A stretch of 64,000 nt of DNA from NCBI GenBank assembly GCA_024811115.1, contig JAKOGH010000035.1, positions 248,001 through 312,000 of the forward strand, given 5' to 3'. The notes beneath the pieces were generated by a model that saw only the letters and a program-made list of their open reading frames with translations, was not told the DNA's origin and did no database searches. Shown one piece after another: positions 36,901 through 49,699 of this stretch (the first letter of the stretch is position 1; the number at the start of each line of letters is the position of its first letter). Position numbers and translations under genes: made by a program. This DNA is from Terana coerulea (taxonomy: Eukaryota; Basidiomycota; Agaricomycetes; Polyporales; Phanerochaetaceae).

Positions 36901-39900
36901 CTAAGACCTAAACGCGCTCCGTTTACGAGTTAACTCCATAGGGAAGTCGCTGTATGGTGGTTCACGGCGATATCTCTGGCTTTTCCGCCGTTTGCTACTC
37001 AGACGGAAGATGAAGTGGTATGAATAAGCGAGGTTTCCAAATAATATGTAATCAGACTTACTTTCATTACTGCGGGCTGAGATGTGATTAATACGTCACA
37101 GCGGAATGGCCCAGGGGCTCAAGTCATCTCCTCGGATTTACTTCAGGACTTCACGGGCAGTTCATGTCCTGCCCGAGAACCAACCTCGACCAGAAGCTGA
37201 ACGTCCGAAATACACAAACTGACCTTATTTCGCTAATCTAGCTTCTCCATGTACCGCGAGGCTTCCAATGGCCGATGCCGTACTAGGACGTTGTCTCGGT
37301 CCCAGAAATCATGACTGCACCCGAACAACGAATTCGCCCACCGAGCCTTCTGCCTCAAGCCGGATTACAAACAGATATCACGAGTAGGGACCCATGTGCT
37401 CCGTTGGCTAATTGCAGGCACACGATGTGGGTAGTGTTGGCCGTGTACCTGGCTCGAACCTCCAACTGCGAACCACGGAGACGGGCTATGAGCCTGAGTC
37501 AGGAACCCCCTACTGTTAGCAGGGTCGCAGAGAACCTAGAACAAGTCCCTTGCGCGGGTCTTGCGGACTGCCACGTGAGTTGCGACTTGTCAGAAAGGGT
37601 CTCTGTGAAACATTCGCAACACGGGCTTACCGATGAACGACATTGGCCTCGCAGGAACTTGGAAGGTGCCTCAAGCGAGGCACGTATCACGAAGACAGTC
37701 GCTCGAAAGGAACGGGGCCGGTCTCGAGACCTTGAAGCCATCGCCGGCACTTCTGCATGGAAGATGATGCTTGTTGAGCCTCGAGGAGTGCGCCGCCCGC
37801 CCGAGAGCGCAGTGATACCGCGTTTTGCCGAGAGCCACCGCGGCGGAGTCGGGGTGGCGGGGTGTGTCGGGGTGCGTCGGGACCGCGAGCGAGGAGACAT
37901 TGTCTTGGAAACTTTGCGGCATTCCGGTAACGGGTTTTGCGGGACATTGCGCGGTGCCGCGTGCGCCGCGCTAGCCCATGCGGGGAAATGAAACTGGGTA
38001 CACATCAGGTCACCGGGCGCCGATGGTCGACCGCAGAAAACACCAGGCATGCCTTCTCGGCTTGCACCGATATCCGGCCCTGTGTCTGGCTGGGCGATTG
38101 AGATGTTCGGGGATTTCAGGAGAAGTGGAGGCGCTGTCCCATGAGGGCTGGCCTTGGCAACACAAGGGACCATGCGATGCTAAATACCAATAGAGTAAAA
38201 TACATTCAGGACACTCCGCACCGTCGAATACATCGATGCAGGATGTCGTCGCAAGGGAGGTAAGGGCCACCTGGATGGAATTGTTAGCCGTCGTGAGGAG
38301 CAGCGGCAGCTCGCGGCAACGTACGTAAGATATTACTTCACCTTCCATCCGGGGTGAGGTCTGACGGTGCCTTTGACGCAAGCATGGCGAGTGGAAACAA
38401 TCGAGCGAGGGTTGATTAGCGTGTGGGACAGATCTGAGCTCTCTTCCACGATATGAATTAAGAGTAATCGCTGCGATCGACACTCCGCCAGGGTGAGCAA
38501 GAACCGCGTTGTTATGGCTTGTTGGACAGAATCGGCTGAAGACCGCAGGTGTAACGTAAGTGCTTGAGCAGAGTGCGGAGTCTCACTGCATACAGTAAGC
38601 CGAAAATTGCCAATGGGCGTGATTTCCGCAAGCATGGACATTTTCTGCGGAAATTACGAGGATCAAGACAGCGCCCCCTGGCCTGAAGGCTGAAAGTCAA
38701 TTGGAAGGCATAGGCCTCGCCCAGCCCCGCCTAAGAGGAGTAACAGATCCGTTCAAGAAGCATTGTGCTCCGCATTCTGAACGTAATAAGGCCAGCCATG
38801 AATTACACAGGGCTCCTGCAAAAGCAATTGGAAAATCGCATCAATGTGGCAGGCAACTACCGAAACTGGCTGTTACGGCCCCCAGTGAAGGAAGGTACGA
38901 ATCTGCCCTATTGTAAGCAACTTGAATAATCGCACGAGCCAGATTATTGAATATTGAACCGTGATCACATACCGCACCCCAAGAGTGGACGTCTGCAGAA
39001 AAACGCTGATGTGTAGCAACATGGTACCTCCCGAGCTTCCCGCGAAGCCAGAGATAAACCCCAGCCGTCAGGGCGCTGCTGAAGGCGTCATAGGCCGCCA
39101 ACACGCCAAGTGAACAATGCACAGGGACGAGTGCACTCTGATGGTCCGCCCGCACGAGGCTAGCTACTCCCGCACGACTGCACCCGGTGCAGTGCGTGTA
39201 AATCGGTGTTCAACGTGCACTCGCAAAGGGTCGCAAGGGGCGACAAGGATCGAGGCGCAGACTCGCCGGCGATATTGTCGGCTGCGCCGTATGTAACTCC
39301 TGGCGACCCGATACGCAGGGCCTGGGACAAGACGTCCAAGTGGGGTACGTGCCAATTTTACTAACCGGACGTGAAGGTGGATATGGTTCGAGGAAGCAGC
39401 AACCGAGAATTCGTGCGGGAGCTTCATCCATACAGTAGCGCGATAGCTGAAATGAAGTGGAGCTTGATTGCTAGAAAACACTCATACATAGATGTACACT
39501 CACAGCTATTCGGCTGACCGAGCCGCCTCATGCATTTAATAGAGATCTTGTGCATTCAGTGGAGGCATTTCGATACACACGTGCGCAAGTATTTCCTACA
39601 TACCCGCGCAGCGGCAGAGTTTACAGACTCCGAGTTGCATTCGACGCATTGTCCCATTACGAGCATGTTCCGGTCTCGTACTGGACAAGGAAGTCTCAGT
39701 GGCAATCGGATGCTGGTAAAGATAACATGAGTAACGTCCCAAACGGTTAAGGTTCGCGAGAGGCTGTTCTCACGGGAGATGTCTTCGCAGTATATTGGCG
39801 TTCATGCATGAACCAAACCAGCAGTATTGCCGTAGCATCTGACCGGCTATGGCGTATTCTCACAATGCGACTATCCCCGTTAAGCTGGGTCCTAGCGATC

Positions 39901-41144
39901 TTCGCTGAACAGCAGGTCCGACATACCGTACTCCGCCCAAACTCCTAAAAGGATTGAAGGCACGGTGATTCCAGGCTCTAGCGGTTCGATCGTATGCTAC
40001 ACACTTTGCGTTAGCCTCGGTCGGTATCGACGACCCAGTGGAGCTCACCTCATTGCCACAACGTATATGACAGCCTGCTGACTTGGCCCATGCTGACTCT
40101 CGGTACCACATGCCATGCAAGAAGAGGCAGTCATAAAGGCGCGCATACGCGGTTGCTTGAGACCGGATGCGCTCGGGCATAAGGGCCTTCGCAATGTAAC
40201 CTATATGGGTAAACCACCCGGCTGAGTTTATACCTTACGACGCATAGAGGTGATACGTACGTACCGCCTGCACGCAAGTCTCGCTTCGCCTCCCGTGTCA
40301 GGCACTTCCGTCGTGTGCACCCATCGCGTAAGTTCGTAGAAGTGCGCCTCGCGGACCTGACCGCAGTGACATCTCGGTGTTTTTGGAATGCGGACGCTGC
40401 ACATCCCACGTCGAGTCCTCTGGGTCAAGCGAGACGAGGTCCGGAACATCTGTGTCCAAATGTAAGCGGTCGCTGAAGGTAAAGCGCTCATGTACCCGTC
40501 CACTGGCAGGTCCTCCGCCATTCATCTCAGAAACAGAATTAAGCATAGGCGGACTCACGGTCATGAACGGGGTTACTTGGCAAATTCAAATGCTGGACAA
40601 GGACTCTTGGCTTCCGTATGTCCCACAGCCCGGCTGAAACAGGAACGTACCCCATGTACACATCGGCGGCGGATCTCGAACTTTACAAATTGGATTTTGG
40701 CCAAAGAAAGACAGGAAGTAGGTTCGCAAACTCCTGCGGCTAAGTTCCTGCACGCCGCCTCTGGTGTATCAGAAAGAACTAAAGAACAGCGTGAGGACAC
40801 ATGCGATGGATGACCAGGGAGATGGAAGGCCTACATGGGAAAAGGAACCCCAGTTGGAATTATAGCCATCCGGCGAGTCAGCGGGAGGCTGTTTACGAGA
40901 GTGAATGTCAAGAAAACTCGCAACATGGGCACAAAGGGAAATATGTATGATCGTCAACGGTGCTCATGGCGAGGGGGCGTCTACGCGGGCATCGACGCTT
41001 GGCCGACCGTGCATGACGAACGGAATAAGCCTTTCGGAATTAGTTCCTAACACTGCAAGCAGTGGTTGTAGGCCAGCAACAGCAACGACAACGTGAATGC
41101 TACGGTGTATTTGGCTGGACAATTGTCGAATATATATCAATGAG

Positions 41145-41193
41145 CTAGTAGAGCGACGCTGTCCGCGACTCGCGGACAGCGCCGCTCTACCAG
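41145..41193. repeat. 49-bp near-perfect palindrome
   Basis: Two 24-bp arms meet at a single central C (41169) and pair with only two mismatches. The inner part is GCTGTCCGCGA against TCGCGGACAGC, and the outer part TAGAGCG against CGCTCTA. It could extrude as a cruciform or fold as a hairpin in RNA. It is not inside a recognised gene. It could be a foldback footprint of a transposon or a protein-binding site. Confidence 0.85.
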
Positions 41194-44100
41194 ACTGGAA
41201 GGACCGCGCAAGACAAGTAGGTCACTTCACCCTCGCAACGACGGTAATTATAGGCTGTAAAAAGTCTCACCGAGGTAGACGGCGGCACGATGGCCTCCCT
41301 GCTCTCGCATCCCTGCTTTCGATCGGTATTGGAAGGCCGCGCGGCCTACGGCGCAGTGAGTTCATTGCATCGAAAGGTATGAGGGAGTCGCTGATTCGAC
41401 GGCGCGGCTGTGCGACCGGCGCCCGTCCTACGAGGTGGCGAGCGGTTGTAGATGCTTGGTGCTTCCATGCCGATGCGCGTCGCCGCAGTGCGAAGATCTT
41501 CAACACATGAAAGTGGGATTGAGGACCATTTGCTGGTCATTCTGCCGTATACGCTCAACAAGACCTCCTGCCACTGCAACAAGTTAAGATTGATTGAGTC
41601 GCCGACCACGACATGAAGACTTATGCACGCACCCGGTGCCCGCAAACACTGAAATGCTTTCCCCTTTTACCCCCTTTCTGACGGACCCCATTCTCCATAC
41701 GAGTCTTGCTCCCTCATAGCATGCCAGGGCAAACTGAGAGTGGACGCCACGTCCAAGATGGGCATTCAGTCGGGTTCGCGAGGTTGTGCCGTGCAACTAT
41801 GCGGGGACGAGCATGCTCTTGTTGTTGTCGATGTCATGATGGGCGCGGTTGGTACATGTGCTGATGGACGCGGCCAGTGCGCTGGTAAGAACCACAGAAC
41901 AGAGTCGACCGCTCTGCTTTGTCTAAAGGTCGCGGTGGACGGTTAGAACATCCCAGTGGTAGCGGCTGTTACACGTACCAAACATCCTGAGCTATCTTGT
42001 TTCTCTTCTTTATAAGACCCTACGATCGCAGTCACATCCGTCGTTAGCGGTTAGAGGACTCGGACGGGACAGGCAGTGATGATAGGACAGAGGTCGACTG
42101 TTGCAAATCAATGCGTTCTCAAGAGAGAATATTGGCACATTTACGCGGGTTCACGATGTCGCGGAAGACTTCAGCCGGTTGATTCTTCTGCAGCTTGCCC
42201 TCGTGGTAACCAAAGGTGATTCTCGAAGATAATGTCGGTCCTTCGTCTGGTAGGTTCATGCCGGCCCGTGTGCAATTCTAGATATGTCGCAGCACAGCGG
42301 GAGCGATCAGTTGGGAGGGAAATGAGCCGAGCCGGGAGGACGCTGAGAATTCCTTTGGTTGGTTCAAGAGTACATTGCCCCTGGCTGGCTCAATACAGCC
42401 TCTCTCCATCCTGCAGAGTCTGTAGTAACGCTTTCAGAGCAAGCAATGTGCGCGATGTGCTGCAGGGGATCAGCGTCAGTAAAGCAGCCGCGAAGTAGAG
42501 CGAGAGCAACGCACTTCATCTCCGACGGGTTCCACTCATCTGACCTTCGTCCGCTCTCTCCGGTCCAGTTTATCTTTTGTTCCGGGGGATGTCGATGGGG
42601 GGATAGTTGCTAGCCTTGAAACGATGTTGTAGAATACTTTGAGTGGTCCCAGATCACGTTGCGCCGATCGGAGCACAAGCTAGTCCGTCGCAGTCCACTA
42701 AAATCCCAAGCAATGCATCCGAAGGCGAAGTTGTGTGACACGCTGCCTTGCACAATTGAAGATTAGCATATCGACCACGGAATAGGTTTAAAGTAACGTA
42801 CCTCGTCCTCTACCAGCATCCCCTTGTGCCGCTTCGCCTTGGGCCACTTTAACGACGCCTGCTTGCAGCATAATTTGTCGAGATGGGGCTCGAAGGTCTA
42901 TAATTGATCCGCTCGAGTGAGCGACGGAATAGGTTGCAGAACCAGCGCATATACCCACCTATGTGATGCGTCTTGAGCGATACAACGAGGCTGAGCCAAC
43001 CGAAAGTCCTCATAATCCGCCATACCCCGCATGCGTACTGCGACGACGTTTGGAGCACCTTGGGCACTGTCAGTCACACAACCACACAAGGTTCGGGAAA
43101 GGACTCACCATGGCTACACATCCACCAATGCGCCCCGTCCTAGCACCAACGCGGAATTCTTTTAATATTCGCCACCTCTTCCGACCCTGTCCTATCTAAC
43201 TTATGCGACGCGGTACATCTTCGCAAGTTTTTATTGCCCTTGATGGCTCACGACTGCAAGCACAGCGAGGCTATCTGTCTCGTCGCCCATAACGCTTTCG
43301 AGCTTCATGCGTCAAAGGAAGCCCCCGCGGAGAAGATGCTTTCCCAGAACAGGGACTGACGTGTATCTGAGCGACGTTAATCAGGTGGTCGTAGACGAGA
43401 CGAGTAACATGACATACCTCCATCCGCATATGTTGAGCATCGTCCACACTTTCACAAGGTTACTGGAACTTGGCTCGGGAAGATCTCGTGGAATGCGTGC
43501 ATGCATGTAAGGACGCAAGCCGAATGGGTGAAGACAAGGGTTTATGAGAATTTATCTCGGCAAACCGTCTGAGAAGTGGACGGTTGAGCAGCATGCAGAG
43601 CAAGGCGTGGGAGGGCAGCAATCGAGAAAAACGACAGAAGCGGATGCCCGCCAGAACATAGTTCATGGTGGGATAGAGTACATGGATAACTGTAAGTGCA
43701 ACAGCAATGAGGCTTAGTACGCGGCCTGGCGCGTAGAGGTAAAGGCAAGCATGGGTGCTGGGTCGTCAAGTAAAGGGAGGTCAAACGCAAACAAAGGTTT
43801 GCTCTAGCGCGAACAGCCTCAAGAAGCTGCTTAGCACGTCGATGATGAAGGGGGAAAGCACCAAGCTGGCTCTGGTCAAGCAGGGTGTAAGTCTCGGGAG
43901 TGCCAGCGCAACAGCGTCAACGAGAAATCACTCACCTCTCCCGCCACCTGAACAGGCGGAAGGGTTGCTGCTCAGTGCTCTCCCCGCCCCAGAGCACCAT
44001 CCGACGACGGCGTCGAGAGCACTGCAAGTACAGGATAATGATTCAGCATATCGTGCGTCCGCGACTCAGCCTCCGCCGCCGACATTCAGCGCGTCCCCAC

Positions 44101-45070
44101 AGCCCCATCTCCGCTGCAGGGGCTGCTCGATGCCCGAGGGGGTTGCTCAGCGCGGGCATCGCAAGCGTCGGGGTTACGTCCAAAATCCATTCAAGCTCGA
44201 GGGCGATGGCACACGGGCCGCGCGGGTGTGGGCTCCTAGCGGCTGGGGTGGTCGCCTGTTTGAATGTCTGGGCGAGATGTAGGGTGTTGGGGCCACTAAT
44301 TGCTTGGAGCTCGCTGTGCTCAACGCCGTGCGGGGCGGTGGGGCAATTCTCTCGCTTTCTCTTGAGGGTCGAGACCACCACCCCACCCGACGTCTCCATC
44401 AACATGGAGTGCGCAAGCTCCCTTGGCGTCTATCATCCCGCCCTCTTGTGGCGTTCGTCCCTATTTGGAAGGTGCATATGATTCTGAATGCCAAGGTCTC
44501 GGCAACAAAGGCAGAACAATCGCATTGTATTTCATGCAGTGTTATTTCCCGGTGGACTCTCACTTGACTCCCTATGTGAAATTCAGAAGAGACTTCATGC
44601 GTTGAAGTTTTCAGCGGACGCATTAGTACCACGCTGTGTGGCGTATCACATGGATTTTTATCATGGCGGTCAAAGCATCCGTCTCAGAGCGTTGACGGGC
44701 GGTGCACCAAATTTGTATGGAAGAGGACATATAGTCTCCAAAGGAGTTTTCATTCATATATCCGAGGCAGATCGTGCTCACGAGGCTGTCTTCGGACATA
44801 CCTAGGCATTATGCTATCGGGACTCACGGTCACCGCAAGGCCACCGTACCGAAAGCGTAAATGCATGTGCACTGCACCTTCACCTCTTTTAATTGCTAAA
44901 TCGTGCACATAGTTACTGTCTCTCGCCTGTAATACTCGTTTTGATTTAACAGCACGTATTTCATTATGCGTACTAGAGATGACGAAAGCGAAACACAGTC
45001 TCGACAGCCTCAGCCTTGATGAAGCCGCAGGTCACAACGTGCACAAAGGTACGAAAAATCAGTCAGTACA

Positions 45071-45116
45071 GTACGGTGATCCGTATGCGTTTCAAAACGC
45101 ATACAGGTCCCCGTAC
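45071..45116. repeat. 46-bp nested imperfect palindrome
   Basis: The inner core GTATGCGTTT (45083-45092) and AAACGCATAC (45095-45104) are perfect inverted repeats separated by CA. They are framed by GTACGG (45071-45076) and CCGTAC (45111-45116), with imperfect pairing between. It lies within an ORF (44979-45449) that I do not trust as a gene. Confidence 0.8.
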
Positions 45117-46420
45117 TATGCTGCGAGAAACCCGGGCCTCAGTCTCAGAACGGCCACCCGACCGTTGATCTTCAGACCCTTTTATACCTGGCCGAGCGTA
45201 TTGAATGCGGATAAATGCGCTGAGGCGTGCACGCGGCCTGCCTACATCTGGGCCAATCAAGTGAATGAATGCAAGTCATGTGTAATCTTTCGAATATGCA
45301 GCCCCTATAGAAGCAAAACCCCGACGGCGCACGCTGCTAACGCACCGCCTCGCACAGACGACGGTGCAAAACCGCAACAGGCCCCCAATTTCCGACATTC
45401 AAGCCCCGGCAGTTCCATGTCTCGTCTCGAGAAAAGACACTTGACGTAAGGACGAGGTAAATCAAGAGAGCACCATCGCCATGCTCGCTCTGAGGCTCGG
45501 CGCAACACACGTCGTGCCGCCGCGGCGAATAGCCTGGCGGGGTGCGTCGGTGCTTCAATCCCCGACTGAATAACCACACTGCGGGGGCGCATCCCACCTC
45601 ATCGCCGCCGTGCTCGCTGCCCATAGGCCCAAAGGCTTGCATCATTGAAATGGGGAGGGCTGAGTCTGAAGCAGCGGAAAAGGCCCTGTTCGGCCTGTGC
45701 ATCGCGAGTACCCGCTGTGTATACGAGTCGAGGAACAGCCCGATAACCTTGTGGTTCTTTCTGCGAAGCACTGGAAAATGAGCCAGGTTCGTACTCAGCT
45801 GCGGCGAGTTCTCTAGATGTGCTGCAAATGCCAATCAAAAACCCACAAAAACAGTAAGAATGTCGCGGACACGGACAGACCCAAATCCGTACGCGTCGGA
45901 CTTGAATGTTTGAATTGAACGGGTGTATAGACCCCGCACGCTGACAATCATGTTAATGGCGCTCCCAAGGGTATGAACGTAAAAATAGCTGCGCCAAGTA
46001 TTTTTGGCCTGTGCATCCCTGGATGCAGTGAAAATGACAATCCCATCGTCCAGGTGCAGCCAATGAAGCGTCGACGGAGAGAACGTAATAAGGTCCCCGG
46101 CCTAGAACTTAAGCCTCCGACATTGGCGATCCCGGCCATGCGTAGTGAACGAGGCGCTCCATCGGCTACTCCTCGTTGATAGTTGACAGAAAGACGGTCA
46201 GCCGCGGGCAGCGGCGGCTTGTGTGAATATTTCACTCGCCTCAGTACAAGAAATAAAACACACGCCTACGGTAGCAGCACGCCGGATGTTGTAAACTCTG
46301 TGATGAGCCGATGATGACTTGAGCTGAACCTGCGACGGCTCCAGACCCAACAACGCGTCTGCACCGGGGGAAGGCAGTCAGCATTCAGCCACCAGAATGG
46401 AGGCCTCGAAGACAATCACC

Positions 46421-46456
46421 TTCTCTTCCCTTCTCTTCCCTTCTCTTCTCTTCTCG
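46421..46456. repeat. pyrimidine microsatellite of TTCTCTTCCC-type units
   Basis: Three to four units of a 10-bp TTCTCTTCCC motif that decay to TTCTC repeats. It is a pure pyrimidine tract, probably a slippage repeat, just left of the transposon insertion site. Confidence 0.85.
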
Positions 46457-46641
46457 CGAGCCTGTTTGACGCTTCCTGTTCTCGCACGCAGTGCACGAGC
46501 AGCGCCAGCCCAGAAGCTCGCACCGCAGGACGTCGACGCGCACGGGGCGACGCGCGCGCGAACACCCGGCCCAGACGGGACACGATGAAGATGGGCGTGC
46601 CTGGGCGGCGCCCGCCTCGCGATCGCGCGGGGGGGCAGCAA

Positions 46642-46649
46642 GGTTCAAC
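46642..46649. repeat. left 8-bp target site duplication GGTTCAAC
   Basis: Identical to the 8 bases at 47430-47437, directly outside the inverted termini of the element at 46650-47429. Confidence 0.85.
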
Positions 46650-47429
46650 TAGTGTTGCCGGAAGGTGAGGTGAAGGCACCGTGAGGCAGCGGAGCTTGAA
46701 ACCTTAGGTGCCTTGAGGCCCATAAGGTGGGGCCGTAAGGCCTGCCTTAACCTTACCTTGAGAGGATGCCGGTGATCCGGCCTTCCTTTCCAGAGAGCTA
46801 GCCATTAGCGCCCGAACATGTACCACCAATGTGCATGACAGAACGCGAATAAGTACACCGGGTAGAATTCCGTTCGCATAGACCAAAGTATTGTAAGGAG
46901 AAAGACAAACCGCAGAAGACATCAGAGAATTTTTTAGCTGCATGAAAGTGCTGGCACCTGTGTATATATCTGCAGTGAGAAGATGAGCTCAAGGTTACGA
47001 GCAGCACTTTCGTGGCGAACAGGCAATGTAGTGACATTGTGTGTTCTTATAAATGACCCAATATATCTACCATGACAAACCGTCAGCCATAGAGGAAGTG
47101 GCGGCCTCTCACAAGAGGTTCGGGAGTCTTGCATTCAAGCTGAGCAACTATTGTGCTACTTACCAGCGGGTAAGGCCAACGTGGAAGACTGTTTTCTACA
47201 TTAATATGCATTCCTTTCGAGTTAATGACATTCTTAGGAGTTCCAATAGACTGTGAGTGTACAAGAAACAAGAAACTACGGTACTTGCAGGCGGGAGAGC
47301 CTTTAGACCTTGAGGCCCCTTAAGGCATGGCCTTATGTGCCGTGAGGCGCCACCGCCTGCTGACAAATCAGCTTAAGGCAGCCTTACCTTGCCTTAAGGT
47401 TAAGGCGGCCTTACCTCGCGGCAACACTA
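46650..47429. mobile_element. non-autonomous hAT-type DNA transposon (780 bp)
   Basis: The element starts TAGTGTTGCCG (46650-46660) and ends with its exact inverse CGGCAACACTA (47419-47429). The match extends imperfectly inward (AAGGTGAGG against GAGGTAAGG). It is flanked by a perfect 8-bp direct duplication GGTTCAAC. An 8-bp duplication with TAGNG termini is the hAT pattern. Both ends carry many copies of AAGGC/GCCTT in either orientation within about 120 bp (for example CCTTAAGG and GGCCTTA), like the subterminal transposase-binding sites of hAT elements. The AT-richer core (about 46800-47270) encodes no transposase that I can recognise, so it must depend on an enzyme supplied elsewhere. 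The perfect duplication suggests a fairly recent insertion. Confidence 0.88.
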
Positions 47430-47437
47430 GGTTCAAC
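47430..47437. repeat. right 8-bp target site duplication GGTTCAAC
   Basis: Direct copy of 46642-46649. Removing the element and one copy restores a continuous GC-rich sequence. Confidence 0.85.
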
Positions 47438-49699
47438 CCGGCGCGTCGCGACGCCGCCCCGTCTTGGACGCATACCATCGCGTTGGCCCTCTGTCCGCTG
47501 CGCCGGCACACGCGGCCGGGCGGCCAGCCCGCACCCCGAAGGGCTTTGTGGCGGCGCCCGACGCCGCGTAAGCCCCTACGCGAGATCCCGTGCGCGCGAT
47601 GGGACAGTGCGGCTGCTGCCCTCGAGGCTCGGCGTCGATGGCGATCTGGGAGCGACGGCGGGCGCAGCGCCGTAGAAGACGCGATAAGAAGATAGGGCTG
47701 ATGATGGAGTGAGACCTGGATCTATGGTCGTACCGAGGGCATCAGACTTGGGACGCCGTGCCCTTCGGGAGGCTTCGGGGCTTCTTGGATGACAAACGAC
47801 CGTCACTGCGAGGGTAAGGCGCGATGGGGAGGGAAGATGGCAAGACAACGTCCTTCTGCGTGTCTGCCTGGCCCTGGAGCCGTGCAGTGAGAGTCAGATC
47901 ACAGGCGGGACGAACGTGAAACAGAGTCCGAGGAAATGCACCGAGGAGGCGCGCTGTGTGTCGAGCGTCGCAGACTCGCCCGTTGCGACCAGCTGAGCGC
48001 ACGCTATCTCGCGAGAACGTTGAAAACTGGTCGCGACTATTTCCATCTTGGCCGGGAACCTTGGCTGAACTGTTCACGAGAAGCGGTGGGTGTCTGAAAA
48101 TAAGCCGGACGTTTTGTGACATCGAGGGGTGGGAAGTACATCAAGATTTCCTAGGTAGACCAATGGGCTCGTGAACATTCTCGACAAGAGTGCAACCAGC
48201 ATTACTCACCCTGACCGACCGAGGGACTCGACCACCGCCCTGACACTCCCTAAAACCTTGACAGAACCGATTCTGACACAGGACCCTTTCCGACAAGCGG
48301 AAGCAGCCCCGATGGGGATATGTTTTTGCTGCAGAAGAGGGTACTACAAATTCGCAGGGGACTGAGATCGCATCGGGTGTCTTCTGCGCGAGTGTCAGAG
48401 TGTCGAAGCGCGTCCGGGCACAGATCACGCGAAGACGTACGCGTCATGGACGTCTCAGCCCGCGCAGCCGTCTTCTCTAAGTTCTCTTTCACGTTTCCAT
48501 TCCTGAAACTTAGCGAAAGCATATTGTAACGTGGCCGCCGCGTGGCGTCCACATTGGCAGCATGGGCGAGACGGGCGCCGCAGCACCGCGAGGCAGGCCA
48601 GAAGGCACGCCGCTATCCCCGTCGACGGGTCCTGCAGACGTGCATGTCAGCCAGATACAAATAACGTTGCCGAACATCGAAAACTCACCAAAACGAAATG
48701 GACAGGGGCTGAGCCGGAGGTTTCTCGCTCCGTGGACAAGAAACCTCCGGCAATGCCCCTGCGCTCTGTAAAGATTGACGTGCAGATGGGCAAGCAGCGA
48801 GTGAACCGGCTCTGATTGTTCACTGCATAGTCAGCGTCGCCTTGCTCCGGCGAACCTTACATTTGGTGTGCTGTCAAAAGCGCTTATTACGTGAGCCGTA
48901 CCGACCCCAGTCAAATCTCAATTCCGAGGTCACACCCCGAAAGGCAGGCAACGAACTTGAGCAAACTAGAATGCGCAGAGTTGCACGCTCGACCCCAGCC
49001 GCCATTTGGACAGCCAGACTGCGATCAAAAGAGTATATTCCATGGTGAAGACTGATACTCGAGCACCTTGGCACCGGGAAACAGAGAGCACTGTCCAGAT
49101 GCCCAGTGAGCTTCAGCCGTCAAACACGCACGTAACCAGCTGCAAAACGCGCACCCTTGCACCGATCTTCCCTGGCAGAATGATGGAGTGTTCATGCAGC
49201 GGAGCGAGTTGTCATGACTGCTCGCGGTGCCCGGTCACAGCTCGGAGTGGGATATTCACGCGCCTGGTGCGCCACAACACGTAAAGCAGCAGCGCAAGCA
49301 CGGTCCGTGCCAGCCTCCAGGTGATATCTCGGCGCAATGCTTCCATCCAACGTGCGTACGACCAGTGGATGGCGGTGCAGAACGGCGTGCGCACCGCCGG
49401 CGTCGTTGACATAAAGCAGGCTCGCGTCGCGCTGCGGCGCCGGATGACTGAAGCGCGCGGCGGGGCGCGACCTTTGCGTCACACCGCCCGTCGTCCGTGA
49501 ATTCCGCCATGCGTTGCGTTGTTCTCTCTCGCTCGGCGTGCGTCGTCCGACCAGGACCCAGATTGGAGGGTAAGCTTCCGAGACTGACGGTGAGCGACGC
49601 TGAGGGGCAGCGGGCGGTCGTTCCACGTGCCGGGGTGATCCCGGGGGTGCAAAGTGAGGGATATGTGCTAAGTGGGCACGACCGGTGTCAATCGTCTAC
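47438..49699. other. 2.3-kb region without recognisable genes
   Basis: The first 250 bp are GC-rich and continue the GC-rich flank on the left of the transposon (about 46480-46640). A minus-strand frame at about 49192-49626 is open for 144 codons but shows no family I know. Nothing else is supported. Confidence 0.4.

Larger units (their letters stand above)
33937..46641. other. 12.7-kb region without recognisable genes
   Basis: The longest open frames (for example 37311-37991, 43755-44282 and 44979-45449) lack domains, overlap equally long frames on the other strand and do not splice into anything known. A minus-strand piece at about 34216-34449 encodes hydrophobic segments (VVFMMILALLTF) and might be a remnant of a small membrane protein. 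Two strong palindromes (41145-41193 and 45071-45116) are listed separately. With homopolymer errors likely in this sequence, a fast-evolving gene could be hidden. Confidence 0.4.

Noticed and set aside
37311..37991. 226-codon plus-strand ORF in the gene-free region
   Set aside because: An equally long ORF lies opposite (37499-38173), and neither has a domain, codon bias or splice partners.
44979..45449. 156-codon plus-strand ORF
   Set aside because: No recognisable domain, and part of it is the 45-kb palindrome, which alone explains its residue pattern.
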